In this document: positions 11,208-20,390 of the stretch, in pieces
Layout of the letters: the number at the start of each line of letters is the position of its first letter
Position numbering within the stretch: position 1 is the first letter of the stretch
Assembly (NCBI RefSeq): GCF_900110505.1
Contig: NZ_FODZ01000006.1
Span: forward strand, 62,001 to 126,000
Reading direction: 5' to 3'
Length of the DNA: 64,000 nt
DNA from: Luteibacter sp. UNC138MFCol5.1
GTDB taxonomy: Bacteria > Pseudomonadota > Gammaproteobacteria > Xanthomonadales > Rhodanobacteraceae
Notes under the pieces: generated by a model
Told to the model about the DNA's origin: nothing
Database searches by the model: none
Seen by the model: the letters and a program-made list of their open reading frames with translations, nothing else
Position numbers and translations under genes: made by a program

Positions 11208-14096
11208 ATGACCTTCGCTCCATCCCAAAGCCCGACCCTGCAGGCACCCGGTCACACGGAGGCCGCGCCGTTGCAGGAAGCCGTCGAGCGCCTGCTCCGC
11301 GCCGCGGACGCCGAGTCGGTCCGTACGGAGTGCGAGGCTTTCGTCCGTTTCCTCCTGCCCGGCGCCGTCGTCTCCTGGCGCCCCGCCGCCAACCCTATCG
11401 CCGCCGGCGCGCGGGAACTGGCGATCGATCCACAGAACGAGCGTTACGTCGACGTTTCCGCCGATGGGGTCGAGCTGGCGGCCGCCGCCGACATGCTCGC
11501 CTGGCTGAGCCGCCTCGCCGCAGCCCGCCTCCGGCAATTGGCGGAGACGGCGAACCTCTACGAGGCCATCTCGCGGCTCGCCCTGGCCGAGCGCCTGCAG
11601 CGCGCGCTCTACGCGATCGCGGAGCAGGCGGGTGCCGAGCACAACATGAAGGACATGATGAGCGCGCTCCACGGCATCGTGGGCAGCCTCATGTACGCCG
11701 AGAATTTCTTCATCGTGCTCTACGACGCGCAGAACCGCACCGTGCGGTTCCCGTATTTCGTGGACACCGAAGACAAGGACATCCCCGATCCGGAAGGCAT
11801 CCGCGCGATCGAGGCCATCGAGAACACGCTCACCTGGCACGTGCTGCAGAGCGGCCGCGCCATGATGGGCGCGAGCAGCGAGCTCGAGAAGAATCTCCCG
11901 GGCCCCCGCGTGCCGATCGGTCCGCCGAGCGACGACTGGCTGGGCGTGCCCATGAAGCGTGGCGACGACGTGGTCGGTGCGCTGGTGGTGCAGAGCTACC
12001 GCGACGACACGCGCTACACCGAGAACGATCGCGACCTGCTCACCTACGTCGCCCAGCACGTGCAGACGGCGCTGGAACGGCGCCAGGCGCACGAGGAACT
12101 GGAGCGGCGCGTCACCACGCGCACCGCGGCGTTGCGCGAAGCGAACCGGGTGCTGCGCCAGCAGGTGCTGCAGCGCCAGCGCGGCGAGCGGCTCCAGGCG
12201 GCGCTGTTCCGCATCGCGGAGCTGGCGAACACCTCGGACAGCATCGAGAACTTCTACGCCGCCGTGCATCGCGTCATCGGTGGCCTGCTCTACGCGCGCA
12301 ACTTCTACATCGCGCTGCTCTCCGAAGACCAGAACAAGCTCACGTTCCCCTACTCCGTCGACGAGCTCGACGGCGTGCGCGAGCCGCGCGAGCTCGGCCG
12401 CGGGCTGACCGAATACGTGCTGCGCAACGGCAAGGCGCTGCTCGCCGATCGCGACGAGATCGACCGCCTCAACCGCGACCAGGTGCTCTCCACCTCGGGC
12501 GCGCGCTCGCTGCACTGGCTCGGCGTGCCGCTGATCTGGAACGAGAAATCGATGGGCGTGCTCGCGGTGCAGAGCTACACGCCCGAGCACACGTACAGCG
12601 CGCGCGATCAGGAACTGCTCACATTCGTCAGCTACCACATCGCCAACGCGTTGCAGCGCAAGTACACGACCGAGTCGCTGAAGCAGGCTTATGCGAGCCT
12701 GGAGCGTCGCGTCACCGAGCGCACCCGCGCGCTGGCACTGGCCAACCGCGACCTGCGCGAGCAGATCGCCGAGCGCGAGCGCGTCGAGCGCCGCCTGAAG
12801 TACGAAACCCTGCACGACTCGCTGACGGGCCTGCCCAACCGGACGCTGCTGTTGCAGCGCCTCGAGCAGGCGCTGAACCACTACCGCGAGAATCCGGGCG
12901 ACCTGTTCGCGGTGCTGTTCATCGACCTCGACCGCTTCAAGGTCATCAACGATTCGGTCGGCCACCTCGTCGGCGACGACCTCCTGTTCCAGGTCGGCGG
13001 ACGCATCCGTGCCTGCCTGAAGACGCGCGACGTCGTCGCGCGTCTGGGCGGCGACGAATTCGCCGTGCTGGTCGAGGGCATCGTCGATCCACAGGCCGCG
13101 ACGCACATCGCCGAGCGCATCATCGCGCAGCTGCAGACGCCGTTCCGACTGGGCGCGAAGGAGATCTTCACCTCCGCCTCGATCGGCATCGCCCTGCCGA
13201 CGCCCGAGTACACCCGTCCGGAAGAGCTCCTGCGCGACGCCGATTCGGCCATGTACCGCGCGAAGGACGAGGGGCGCCACCGCGCGGCCGTGTTCGACGA
13301 CCGCCTGCGCCGCGAGGCCCTTTCGCTGCTGGAACTGGAGGGCGATCTGCGCCGCGCCCTCACTCGCAACGAATTCGTCCCGTTCTTCCAGCCCATCGTC
13401 GACCTCGAGGACACCCGCGTGGTCGGCTACGAGGCGCTGCTGCGCTGGCGCCATCCCGAGCGCGGCCTGCTGCCGCCCGGCGAGTTCCTCGCCGTGGCGG
13501 AGGACACCGGCTGCTCGGAGGCGATCGACTGGCAGATCTTCGAGCAGGTGGCGCGACAGGCGCGCGCCCTCGTCGGCGACGAAGGCTTCATCAGCATCAA
13601 CGTATCGGGCAGCCACTTCAGGTCGCCCGACCTCGACCAGCGGCTGCTCGACCTGCTCGCGGAACATCGCGTCCCGGCGCGATCCATCCGCGTGGAAGTG
13701 ACGGAACGGGCGCTGCTGGAGAACCCGGCGCAGGTGAAGCGGATCCTCGAGAACCTGCGCGACCACGGCGTCGGCATCGCGCTCGACGATTTCGGCACGG
13801 GCTATTCGTCGCTCAGCTACCTGCACCAGTACCCGATCGAGACCCTGAAGATCGACCGCTCGTTCGTCACCGAGCTACCGGCGGAGGACAGCACGGCGCA
13901 CAGCACCGCCGTGGTGCGTGCGATCCAGGCGCTGGCGGACTCACTGCGCATGCAGGTGATCGCCGAGGGCATCGAAACCGAATCGCAGATGCGCGCGCTG
14001 CGCCGCATCGGCTGCCGCTTCGGCCAGGGCTTCCTGTTCGCGCAACCCCAGCCGGCGAGCAAATGGCTGGGCGCGCCGCTGTCGCTCGACGCCTGA
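11208..14096 (+). CDS. GAF-GAF-GGDEF-EAL cyclic-di-GMP enzyme
   Basis: Cytosolic two-way c-di-GMP enzyme of 962 residues. Two GAF sensor domains (about 130-290 and 325-485) are joined by helical linkers that share an LERRVT(T/E)RT repeat. The GGDEF domain (530-700) has an intact LGGDEFAV at 613-620. Its product-inhibition site reads KTRD instead of RxxD. The EAL domain (710-955) keeps YEALLRW, NVSGSHF, DDFGTGYSSL, KIDRSFV and EGIET, so phosphodiesterase activity is expected. No membrane segment. ATG 11208 chosen: upstream in-frame sequence is low-complexity Arg/Gly. A TATAGA at 11167-11172 may be its -10. Confidence 0.93.
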   Translation: MTFAPSQSPTLQAPGHTEAAPLQEAVERLLRAADAESVRTECEAFVRFLLPGAVVSWRPAANPIAAGARELAIDPQNERYVDVSADGVELAAAADMLAWLSRLAAARLRQLAETANLYEAISRLALAERLQRALYAIAEQAGAEHNMKDMMSALHGIVGSLMYAENFFIVLYDAQNRTVRFPYFVDTEDKDIPDPEGIRAIEAIENTLTWHVLQSGRAMMGASSELEKNLPGPRVPIGPPSDDWLGVPMKRGDDVVGALVVQSYRDDTRYTENDRDLLTYVAQHVQTALERRQAHEELERRVTTRTAALREANRVLRQQVLQRQRGERLQAALFRIAELANTSDSIENFYAAVHRVIGGLLYARNFYIALLSEDQNKLTFPYSVDELDGVREPRELGRGLTEYVLRNGKALLADRDEIDRLNRDQVLSTSGARSLHWLGVPLIWNEKSMGVLAVQSYTPEHTYSARDQELLTFVSYHIANALQRKYTTESLKQAYASLERRVTERTRALALANRDLREQIAERERVERRLKYETLHDSLTGLPNRTLLLQRLEQALNHYRENPGDLFAVLFIDLDRFKVINDSVGHLVGDDLLFQVGGRIRACLKTRDVVARLGGDEFAVLVEGIVDPQAATHIAERIIAQLQTPFRLGAKEIFTSASIGIALPTPEYTRPEELLRDADSAMYRAKDEGRHRAAVFDDRLRREALSLLELEGDLRRALTRNEFVPFFQPIVDLEDTRVVGYEALLRWRHPERGLLPPGEFLAVAEDTGCSEAIDWQIFEQVARQARALVGDEGFISINVSGSHFRSPDLDQRLLDLLAEHRVPARSIRVEVTERALLENPAQVKRILENLRDHGVGIALDDFGTGYSSLSYLHQYPIETLKIDRSFVTELPAEDSTAHSTAVVRAIQALADSLRMQVIAEGIETESQMRALRRIGCRFGQGFLFAQPQPASKWLGAPLSLDA

Positions 14097-14104
14097 CCCG
14101 GCAC

Positions 14105-14210
14105 GGCAGGAGCGGACCTGGCCGCGACGGCTTTTCGCCGAAACCAGCGAGCTGGCGCGGGCCTCCCGGACCGAGGCGAAAAGCTGTCGCGGCCGGGGCC
14201 GCTCCTACCG
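14105..14210. repeat. GTAG-type REP palindrome, copy 2
   Basis: The left arm (14105-14139) contains AGGAGCGGACCTGGCCGCGA followed by CGGCTTTTCGCC. The right arm (14175-14210) is the complement and ends GGGGCCGCTCCTACCG. Both arms match the element at 5419-5513, with a different loop. It fills the gap between the convergent GGDEF-EAL and hslO genes, where it can also serve as a terminator. Confidence 0.88.
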
Positions 14211-14216
14211 TTGTCC

Positions 14217-15179
14217 TTACTGGAGTGTCGAGGGTGACGGGGGCGTTTCGGCCTGGGTGAGCAGGCGTTCGGCGTCCACGCGATCGAACGTGTAGCGCGT
14301 GGCGCAGAACTCGCAGACCACTTCGATCTCGCCGGCGCGATCCTCCAGCGCCGCCTCGACCTCGGTGCGGCCCAGCGCGCGGAGCATGCCCTCGACGCGC
14401 TCCTGCGAGCACGTGCAGCCGAACTCGAGCGCGCGCGGCTCGTACATCCGCACGGTTTCCTCGTGGTACAGGCGGTAGAGCAGTTCCTCGGGACGCGTGG
14501 CCAGCATTTCCGCGGCGCTCAGCGTCGCCGTCAGGTGGCCCACGCGATCCCATGCGTCGTCGTCCTGCTCGGCCGCGCCGTGGCCACCCTCGCCCGGCAC
14601 CGGCTGCAACATGAGTCCCACCGCGTGATCGCCGTTGGCGGCCAGCAGGATACGCGCGGGCAACTGCTCGGATTTCTCGAAGTAACCTTCCAGCGCGGCG
14701 GCGAGCTGCGACGACGGGCCCTCGTGGGTCGACGCGTCGGCCCCGTCACCCGCGAGGTCGACGATGCCCTGATAGCGGCCGCGATCGGCCTGGCCGATCG
14801 TGATGACGAGGAGCGCCTCCGGCGCGCGCGCCAGGTTCACGGCATCGGCCAGCGCGCCCGGCTCGTTCTCGTCGACGCGCGCGAGTCCGCGAAGGCGGCC
14901 CTTGTCCGTGCACTCGGCGAACAGCAGGCGCAACGACCCCTGGCTCTTGAACTCGATCGAGAGCGAGCCTTCGAACTTGATGTTGCCCGTGAGCAGCGCG
15001 CTCGCGGCGACGGCCTGACCCAACGTCGCACGCAGCGGCGTGGAGTACTCCGCGCGGGAGGCGATTTCCTTCCAGCTGGCGCCGAGCCGCACCAGCACGC
15101 CCCGCACGCCCGCTTTCTCGAGCATGAAGCGGTGCAGCACGTCCTCGGACACGAGGGTATCGACGATCTGATCGGTCAC
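14217..15179 (-). CDS. hslO: HslO (Hsp33), redox-regulated holdase chaperone
   Basis: Cytosolic chaperone activated by oxidation: a C-terminal zinc centre loses its metal and the protein unfolds to bind clients. The 320-residue sequence has the zinc cysteines in FGCTCSQERVEG (CxC) and CEFCATRY (CxxC). It also has the core GQAVAASALLTGNIKFEG and the SQERVEGMLRALG linker. The stop codon lies six bases from the REP element, so the hairpin is immediately downstream. A longer than usual acidic insert (GAAEQDDDAWDR) is present. Confidence 0.95.
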   Translation of the reverse strand: MTDQIVDTLVSEDVLHRFMLEKAGVRGVLVRLGASWKEIASRAEYSTPLRATLGQAVAASALLTGNIKFEGSLSIEFKSQGSLRLLFAECTDKGRLRGLARVDENEPGALADAVNLARAPEALLVITIGQADRGRYQGIVDLAGDGADASTHEGPSSQLAAALEGYFEKSEQLPARILLAANGDHAVGLMLQPVPGEGGHGAAEQDDDAWDRVGHLTATLSAAEMLATRPEELLYRLYHEETVRMYEPRALEFGCTCSQERVEGMLRALGRTEVEAALEDRAGEIEVVCEFCATRYTFDRVDAERLLTQAETPPSPSTLQ

Positions 15180-15289
15180 GGTGAGGGTCTCCTGGTGATC
15201 CGACGAAAGGTGGGGCCTCGCCCGGGCAGCGACAAGCCCATGCCGGCCGACGGCCCTTATACTGCGCCATCCTCCGTCATCGCGCCGAC

Positions 15290-16030
15290 ATGAGCCAGAC
15301 GCCTCGTTCTCCCCTTCGCCGCCTCGCCCAGATCGTCGGCCTGCTCGTTCTCGCGTGGCTCGCGCTGTCGTGCGTCGTCGTGATCGCGTTCCGCTTCGTG
15401 CCGCCGTGGACCAGCGCGATGATGATGGAGCGCCGTGTCGAGGCGCTGGTGGCGCACGAGGACGGTTTCACGTTCCGGCACACCTGGGTGCCGTCAGAGC
15501 GCATCTCGCCGCAGGTGGGCATCGCGATGGTCGCGGCCGAGGACCAGAAATTTCCGTACCACCATGGCTTCGACGTCGACGCCATCCAGGACGCGATCGA
15601 TGCCGCCGACGAGGGCAGGCGGCTGCGTGGCGCGAGCACGATCAGCCAACAGGTCGCGAAGAACCTGTTCCTGTGGAACGGGCGCAGTTTCGTCCGCAAG
15701 GGCCTCGAGGCCTGGTTCACCGTGCTGATCGAGACCTTCTGGCCGAAGCAGCGCATCCTCGAGGTCTACATGAACACCGTGGAGCTCGGCAACGGAATCT
15801 ACGGCGTCGGCGCCGCCGCCGAAACCTTCTACCGCACCTCCGCCGACCGGCTGAACGCGACGCAGGCCGCGCGCCTCGCCGCGGTCCTGCCGAATCCGCG
15901 CCGCTTCCGCGTCGACGCCCCCAGCGCCTACGTCGAGCGGCGCACCGCGTGGATCGTCCGCCAGGCGGGTCAGCTGGGCGGCCCTGCCTATCTCTCCCGT
16001 CCCGCGCCCGTGTCCGGCCGCGTCCGCTGA
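15290..16030 (+). CDS. mtgA: MtgA, monofunctional peptidoglycan glycosyltransferase
   Basis: Inner-membrane GT51 enzyme that polymerises lipid II into glycan strands. One N-terminal membrane segment (residues about 12-35, QIVGLLVLAWLALSCVVVIA) precedes the GT51 domain. The catalytic motif AAEDQKFPYHHG and the second motif GASTISQQVAKNLFLW are present, followed by EVYMNTVELGNGIYG. At 246 residues it is normal for the family. The GT2 gene starts 8 bases after its stop, so the two are probably cotranscribed. Confidence 0.95.
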   Translation: MSQTPRSPLRRLAQIVGLLVLAWLALSCVVVIAFRFVPPWTSAMMMERRVEALVAHEDGFTFRHTWVPSERISPQVGIAMVAAEDQKFPYHHGFDVDAIQDAIDAADEGRRLRGASTISQQVAKNLFLWNGRSFVRKGLEAWFTVLIETFWPKQRILEVYMNTVELGNGIYGVGAAAETFYRTSADRLNATQAARLAAVLPNPRRFRVDAPSAYVERRTAWIVRQAGQLGGPAYLSRPAPVSGRVR

Positions 16031-16037
16031 GGCCCGC

Positions 16038-17009
16038 ATGACCTTCTCGCTCGCCATCGTGGTCCCCGCATACAACGAGTCCGCCGTGGTCGACATCTTC
16101 CACGCGAGGCTGTCCGCGGTGCTCGACGGCATCGACGCGACGTCGCGGGTGATCTACGTTGACGATGGCAGCCAGGACGGCACCTGGCAGGTGCTCTGCG
16201 CCGTGGCCGGGCGGGATGCGCGCGTCGAGACGATCCGCCTGTCGCGCAACTTCGGCAAGGAGGCCGCGATGACGGCCGGCTTCGACGCCGCCGACGCGGA
16301 CGCCGTGGTCGTCATCGACATCGATCTGCAGGATCCGCCCGAACTGATCCCCGCGCTCGTCGCTCGCTGGCAGGAAGGCTTCGACGTGGTCTACGCCACG
16401 CGCGGCGAACGCGACGGCGAGACACGCACGAAGAAGTTCACCTCCGCGGCGTTCTATCGCGTCATGGAGCGTCTCTCGGACACGCCGCTGCCCCGCGACA
16501 CCGGCGACTTCCGCCTGCTGTCGCGGCGCGCCGTGGACGCACTGCGCCAGCTCCGCGAGCGCCAGCGCTTCATGAAAGGCCTGTTCACCTGGATCGGCTA
16601 CCGGCAGACGTCGGTCACCTACCACCGCGAAGCGCGTCGCGCGGGCGCGACGAAGTGGAACTACTGGCGCCTGACGAACCTCGCGATCGAGGGCATCACC
16701 TCGTTCTCGACCGCACCGCTCCGCCTCGCGACCTGGGTCGGCGTCTCGGCGGCGACGCTGGCGTTCCTCTACGGCCTGTGGATCGTGCTGAAGGTGCTGC
16801 TCTGGGGCGATCCCGTGCGCGGCTATCCCACGCTGATGGTCGTGATCCTCTTCCTGGGCGGCGCGCAGCTGCTCGCGCTCGGCGTCATCGGGGAATACGT
16901 CGGGCGCACGTATTCCGAGTCCAAGCGTCGTCCGCTCTACTACGTGGACGAGCACCGCGGTGGCCGTCCTTCACCCAGCGATTACTCCACGCTTCCCGAC
17001 CGGCGCTAG
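16038..17009 (+). CDS. GtrB/DPM1-like family 2 glycosyltransferase
   Basis: Likely loads a sugar onto undecaprenyl phosphate at the cytoplasmic face. Residues 1-230 are the GT-A domain: IVVPAYNESAVV, YVDDGSQDGT, DIDLQDPPELIP, then RDTGDFRLLSRR. Two C-terminal membrane segments follow (around 240-300, TWVGVSAATLAFLYGLWIVL and TLMVVILFLGGAQLLALGVI). Length 323 is typical. It resembles the GT2 at 42633-43604 in layout (GITSFSTAPLR versus GISSFSKTPLR). No flippase or acceptor transferase lies beside it, so its partner must be elsewhere. Confidence 0.9.
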   Translation: MTFSLAIVVPAYNESAVVDIFHARLSAVLDGIDATSRVIYVDDGSQDGTWQVLCAVAGRDARVETIRLSRNFGKEAAMTAGFDAADADAVVVIDIDLQDPPELIPALVARWQEGFDVVYATRGERDGETRTKKFTSAAFYRVMERLSDTPLPRDTGDFRLLSRRAVDALRQLRERQRFMKGLFTWIGYRQTSVTYHREARRAGATKWNYWRLTNLAIEGITSFSTAPLRLATWVGVSAATLAFLYGLWIVLKVLLWGDPVRGYPTLMVVILFLGGAQLLALGVIGEYVGRTYSESKRRPLYYVDEHRGGRPSPSDYSTLPDRR

Positions 17010-17056
17010 ACTGACGCCATCGCGGCGGGGGCCGCATCCAACCGGGGAGTGGCAGC

Positions 17057-17485
17057 ATGCGCCAGGTGAAGCATCTCCTTGAAATCAAGGGCCGTGCCGT
17101 GTTTTCGGTGGCCGAGGACGCCACCGTCTTCGAGGCGATCCAGCTGATGGCCGAGAAGAACGTCGGTGCGCTCGCGGTGAAGAAGGGCGACCAGCTCGTC
17201 GGCATCGTTTCCGAGCGCGACTACGCGCGCAAGGTGATCCTGAAGGACCGTTCGTCGCGCGAGACCCGCGTGGCGGAGATCATGACCGCCAGCGTCGTGT
17301 CCGTCGCGCTCGACGCCACCGTCGACGAATGCATGCGGCTGTGCACGGACGGACGCCTGCGCCACCTGCCCGTGCTCGACGACGGCACGCTGGTCGGCAT
17401 GGTATCGATCGGCGATCTGGTCAAGGCCACGATCTCCGAGCAGCAGGAAACGATCAACCAGCTCGAGAGCTATATCGCCGGCTAG
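17057..17485 (+). CDS. Tandem CBS-domain protein
   Basis: A 142-residue protein made only of two CBS motifs (about residues 14-68 and 78-130: TVFEAIQLMAEKNVGALAV and TVDECMRLCTDGRLRHLPV). Such pairs bind adenine nucleotides and usually regulate another protein. It starts with MRQVKHLLEIKG and follows the GT2 gene by about 50 bases. Its stop TAG overlaps the convergent MFS gene's stop: the two share a CTAG. Partner unknown. Confidence 0.92.
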   Translation: MRQVKHLLEIKGRAVFSVAEDATVFEAIQLMAEKNVGALAVKKGDQLVGIVSERDYARKVILKDRSSRETRVAEIMTASVVSVALDATVDECMRLCTDGRLRHLPVLDDGTLVGMVSIGDLVKATISEQQETINQLESYIAG

Positions 17486-18768
17486 CCTCGCCGGCGTTCG
17501 TCCGACTCCGGCTCCAGGTCCGGCGACGTCGCGGCGCGCCGGGCTACCTCGACGGCCAGCGCGGCGAGCGTCGCGCAGAGGATGCCGATGCCGGCGATGC
17601 CCACGCCGAGCGCGCGCAGCCCTTGCAGCCCGCTGGTGACCAGCAGGTCGCCGAAGCGCCACACGGTCGTCTCGATGAAGTTCTTGCCCTTGTAGCGGGC
17701 CTCGCGCGGGATGCGCGTATAAAGCGCGTCCACCGCGGGCTTCGACATGCCGAAGGTGAGCCCCCGCGTGGCGATCTGGACGATCGCGATCAGCGGCACC
17801 GCGAAGCCGAACAGTACGGTGTCGCCGGGGCCATGGAACGCCAGCCACGCAAGCAGGACGCAATTGACCACCGACGGCAGCACCAGCGCCCATGCCGTGC
17901 CGACGCGGCGCATCAGCAGCGGCGTCAGCGTCAGCTGAAGCACCGCCCCGAGCCCGTTGATCCAGAGGTCGAGGTCGGCATAGAAGGCGGTGCGCGCGGC
18001 GTTGTCGGTGAAATGGGCCTTGGTGTAATCCGCCATCAGCGCGTACGCCATCGTGGCGATGCCGTCGCTGAAGAGCATCAGAAGGGTCATGTAGCGGAGA
18101 AACGGCTGCGAGATCGCCGCCTTCGCGCCCTCGATGATCGACCCGCCCAGTGGCGCGTTCTCGCCGCGATCGTTCGCGTCCGCGCGCTGCAGCACCACCA
18201 GCAGGGCGCCCAGCGCGAGCAGCAGCGTCACCGCCGAGACGACCAACATCGACGGCACGCCCACCCGGACCACGAGCAGGCGCGTCAGAAGCGGTCCGAG
18301 CAGCGCGCCGGCCATGCCGCCGAAGGCGATGATCGGAAAGACCAGCCGCGCCTCCGCGCTGCGGTACACGTCGGCCATCAGGCTCCAGAACAGCGAGACG
18401 ACGAACAGGTTGAACACGCTGACCCAGACGAAGAAGACCTGGCCCAGGGCGACCGCGCCGATACGATCCTGCGCGACGAACGCCGGCACGAAAGCGAACA
18501 GGCACAGCACGAACGACAGGTAGCTCCCCAGGAGCACGCGACGGCGCGGGAAACGGGCGACCAGCCAGCCGAACACCGGGGTCAGGGCCAGCATGACGAC
18601 GAAGACGACCGCGTAGAACATCGGCAGGGACGACGACCCGGCGGCACCCACGAGCTGGTCCCGCACGGGGCGCAGGACGTAATAGGAGGTCAGGACGAGG
18701 AAGAAGCCGATGACCGAGAGAGCGAGGGTCAGGCCCCCGGTCCGGGCTGCGCCTGCAGGTGGATTCAC
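17482..18768 (-). CDS. MFS-type transporter, ATP/ADP-antiporter-like family
   Basis: About 428 residues with around twelve predicted membrane segments. The first helix region ends in LTSYYVLRPVRDQLVG, a pattern typical of the proteins annotated as NTP/NDP-exchange (AAA family) MFS transporters in free-living proteobacteria. Their true substrate is not established. The start is uncertain. I chose GTG at 18768 because residues upstream of it are low-complexity and the conserved membrane domain begins about 15 residues later. The C-terminus overlaps the CBS gene stop by four bases. Confidence 0.8.
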   Translation of the reverse strand: MNPPAGAARTGGLTLALSVIGFFLVLTSYYVLRPVRDQLVGAAGSSSLPMFYAVVFVVMLALTPVFGWLVARFPRRRVLLGSYLSFVLCLFAFVPAFVAQDRIGAVALGQVFFVWVSVFNLFVVSLFWSLMADVYRSAEARLVFPIIAFGGMAGALLGPLLTRLLVVRVGVPSMLVVSAVTLLLALGALLVVLQRADANDRGENAPLGGSIIEGAKAAISQPFLRYMTLLMLFSDGIATMAYALMADYTKAHFTDNAARTAFYADLDLWINGLGAVLQLTLTPLLMRRVGTAWALVLPSVVNCVLLAWLAFHGPGDTVLFGFAVPLIAIVQIATRGLTFGMSKPAVDALYTRIPREARYKGKNFIETTVWRFGDLLVTSGLQGLRALGVGIAGIGILCATLAALAVEVARRAATSPDLEPESDERRRG

Positions 18769-18972
18769 GATGGCCGGGGTGTCCGGTGGGGTTGAACGAA
18801 GACTAGCACGCCCATGTTGCGCCGCCGCGAGCCCGGACGTGTTCAGGGACGTCAAGGCTCGATCCGTTGTCGCGGAACGGGAACTGCATGACAATGCCAG
18901 ACGAAACGCCGGAGCAGCCGGCCTTCCCATCCGTCGCGGCGTGTCCCCACGCCTCGTAGCCGCGAGAAAAGC

Positions 18973-20337
18973 ATGTCGTTCCGTTTCACTTCACTGCTCG
19001 CCTGTGCCTTCGCCTGCACCGTCGCCGCACCGTTCGCTCTCGCCGCCCAGCCGCAGAAGCCACCCGTCGTCCACGTGGACCCGGAAGCCGCGAAGCTGCC
19101 GCCCGAGCGCGTCAAGGAAACCGTCGAGAACTACAAGCGCTGGCTCGACGCCGCGGAAGCCCGCGACGCCGCGCCGGCGATCGTCACCGCGGTCATCGTC
19201 GACGACAAGGTCGTCTACGAGCGTGCCATCGGCTACGCGAACGCGAAGACGAAGGAACCGGCGACGCCCGAGACCGTCTTCCGTCTCGCGTCGCTGTCGA
19301 AGGCCTTCGCCACCGGCGTCACCGCCGTCCTCGTCCGTGCCGGGTTCCTGAGCTGGGACACGAAGCTCGTCGACACCCTGCCCTACTTCAAGCTCAAGGA
19401 CATGCAGTCCGCGCAGCAGGCCACGGTGCGCGACATCCTCGGTCAGCGCCTCGGCCTGCCGCGCAATACCTACGACGCGATGCTCGAGGCCGACGCGCCG
19501 TACGAGGAACTCGTGCGCAAGCTCGACGAGGTCGACCTCTCCTGCAAGGTGGGCGCCTGCTACGGCTACCAGAACGTCGCCTTCAGCATGATCGGCGACG
19601 TCATCTATGCGCAGACCGGCGACTACTTCTTCCGCCAGGTGGAGCGCCGCATCTTCGCGCCGCTCGGCATGACAACCGCGAGCTACGGCCGCGACGCGCT
19701 GGAGGCGAGCAAGAGCTGGGCGCGCCCCCATCGCGGCGGTCCGCACAACTGGATTCCGTACGAGCCGAACGACAGCTACTACCGCGTGGCCCCCGCCGCC
19801 GGTGTCAACGCGAGCCTCCGCGACATGGAGCAGTGGCTGATGGCGCAGATGGGCGGTCGCCCCGACGTGCTGCCGACCCCGCTGCTCGACGTGCTGCACG
19901 CGCCCGAAGTGTCCACGCCGTCCGAAGAGCGCTCCCAGCCCTGGCGCCGCGCGCGCGTGACCGACGCGCACTACGCGCTCGGCTGGCGCGTCTTCAAGTA
20001 CGCCAACGAAGACCTCGTCTACCACGCGGGTGCCGTGTCGGGTTACCGCACGATGATCGGCTTCTTCCCGAAGTACCACGCGGGCGTCGTCACGATGTGG
20101 AACGGCGCGGGCCCGGTCCCCGCCGGACTCATGCCGATGGTCTTCGACAGCCTGCTCGGCCTCCCGCACATGGACTGGGCTGGCGTCGACGGCCCCATCC
20201 GCGCGGCCGCGCCCGTCGCGAAGGCCGCGCCGGCGAAGACCGCGCCGAAGGCGAAGGCCACGGCGAAGTCGAAGACGAAAGCCACGCCGAAGAAAACGGC
20301 ATCCAAGACGGCAACCAAGAAGAAGAAGCCGGAGTAG
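18973..20337 (+). CDS. Secreted serine hydrolase (class C beta-lactamase fold) with lysine-rich tail
   Basis: Periplasmic or exported protein with a signal peptide (residues 1-25, ending ALAA). The catalytic motifs of the beta-lactamase/DD-peptidase-like family are present: SLSK at 107-110 (SxxK), YQN at 199-201 and HAGAVSG near residue 355. It may be an esterase, D-aminopeptidase or peptidoglycan-related enzyme; substrate not predictable. The last ~45 residues are an Ala/Lys/Thr/Pro-rich tail ending KKKKPE, very like a histone-H1 tail and unusual for this family. A strong hairpin terminator follows. Confidence 0.88.
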   Translation: MSFRFTSLLACAFACTVAAPFALAAQPQKPPVVHVDPEAAKLPPERVKETVENYKRWLDAAEARDAAPAIVTAVIVDDKVVYERAIGYANAKTKEPATPETVFRLASLSKAFATGVTAVLVRAGFLSWDTKLVDTLPYFKLKDMQSAQQATVRDILGQRLGLPRNTYDAMLEADAPYEELVRKLDEVDLSCKVGACYGYQNVAFSMIGDVIYAQTGDYFFRQVERRIFAPLGMTTASYGRDALEASKSWARPHRGGPHNWIPYEPNDSYYRVAPAAGVNASLRDMEQWLMAQMGGRPDVLPTPLLDVLHAPEVSTPSEERSQPWRRARVTDAHYALGWRVFKYANEDLVYHAGAVSGYRTMIGFFPKYHAGVVTMWNGAGPVPAGLMPMVFDSLLGLPHMDWAGVDGPIRAAAPVAKAAPAKTAPKAKATAKSKTKATPKKTASKTATKKKKPE

Positions 20338-20360
20338 CTCGTTCGCCCGGACGCGTCCAA

Positions 20361-20390
20361 AGAAAAACGGCCCCTTTCGGGGCCGTTGTC
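20361..20390. terminator. Bidirectional Rho-independent terminator
   Basis: Perfect stem ACGGCCCC (20367-20374) and GGGGCCGT (20379-20386) with loop TTTC. The A-run before it gives a U-run for the reverse-strand tonB-like gene. The forward side ends TTGTCTTAT. Confidence 0.92.

Noticed and set aside
11037-13826. Very long open frame antisense to the GGDEF-EAL gene
   Set aside because: Arg/Val/Ala-rich composition typical of antisense frames; the forward strand has all catalytic motifs.
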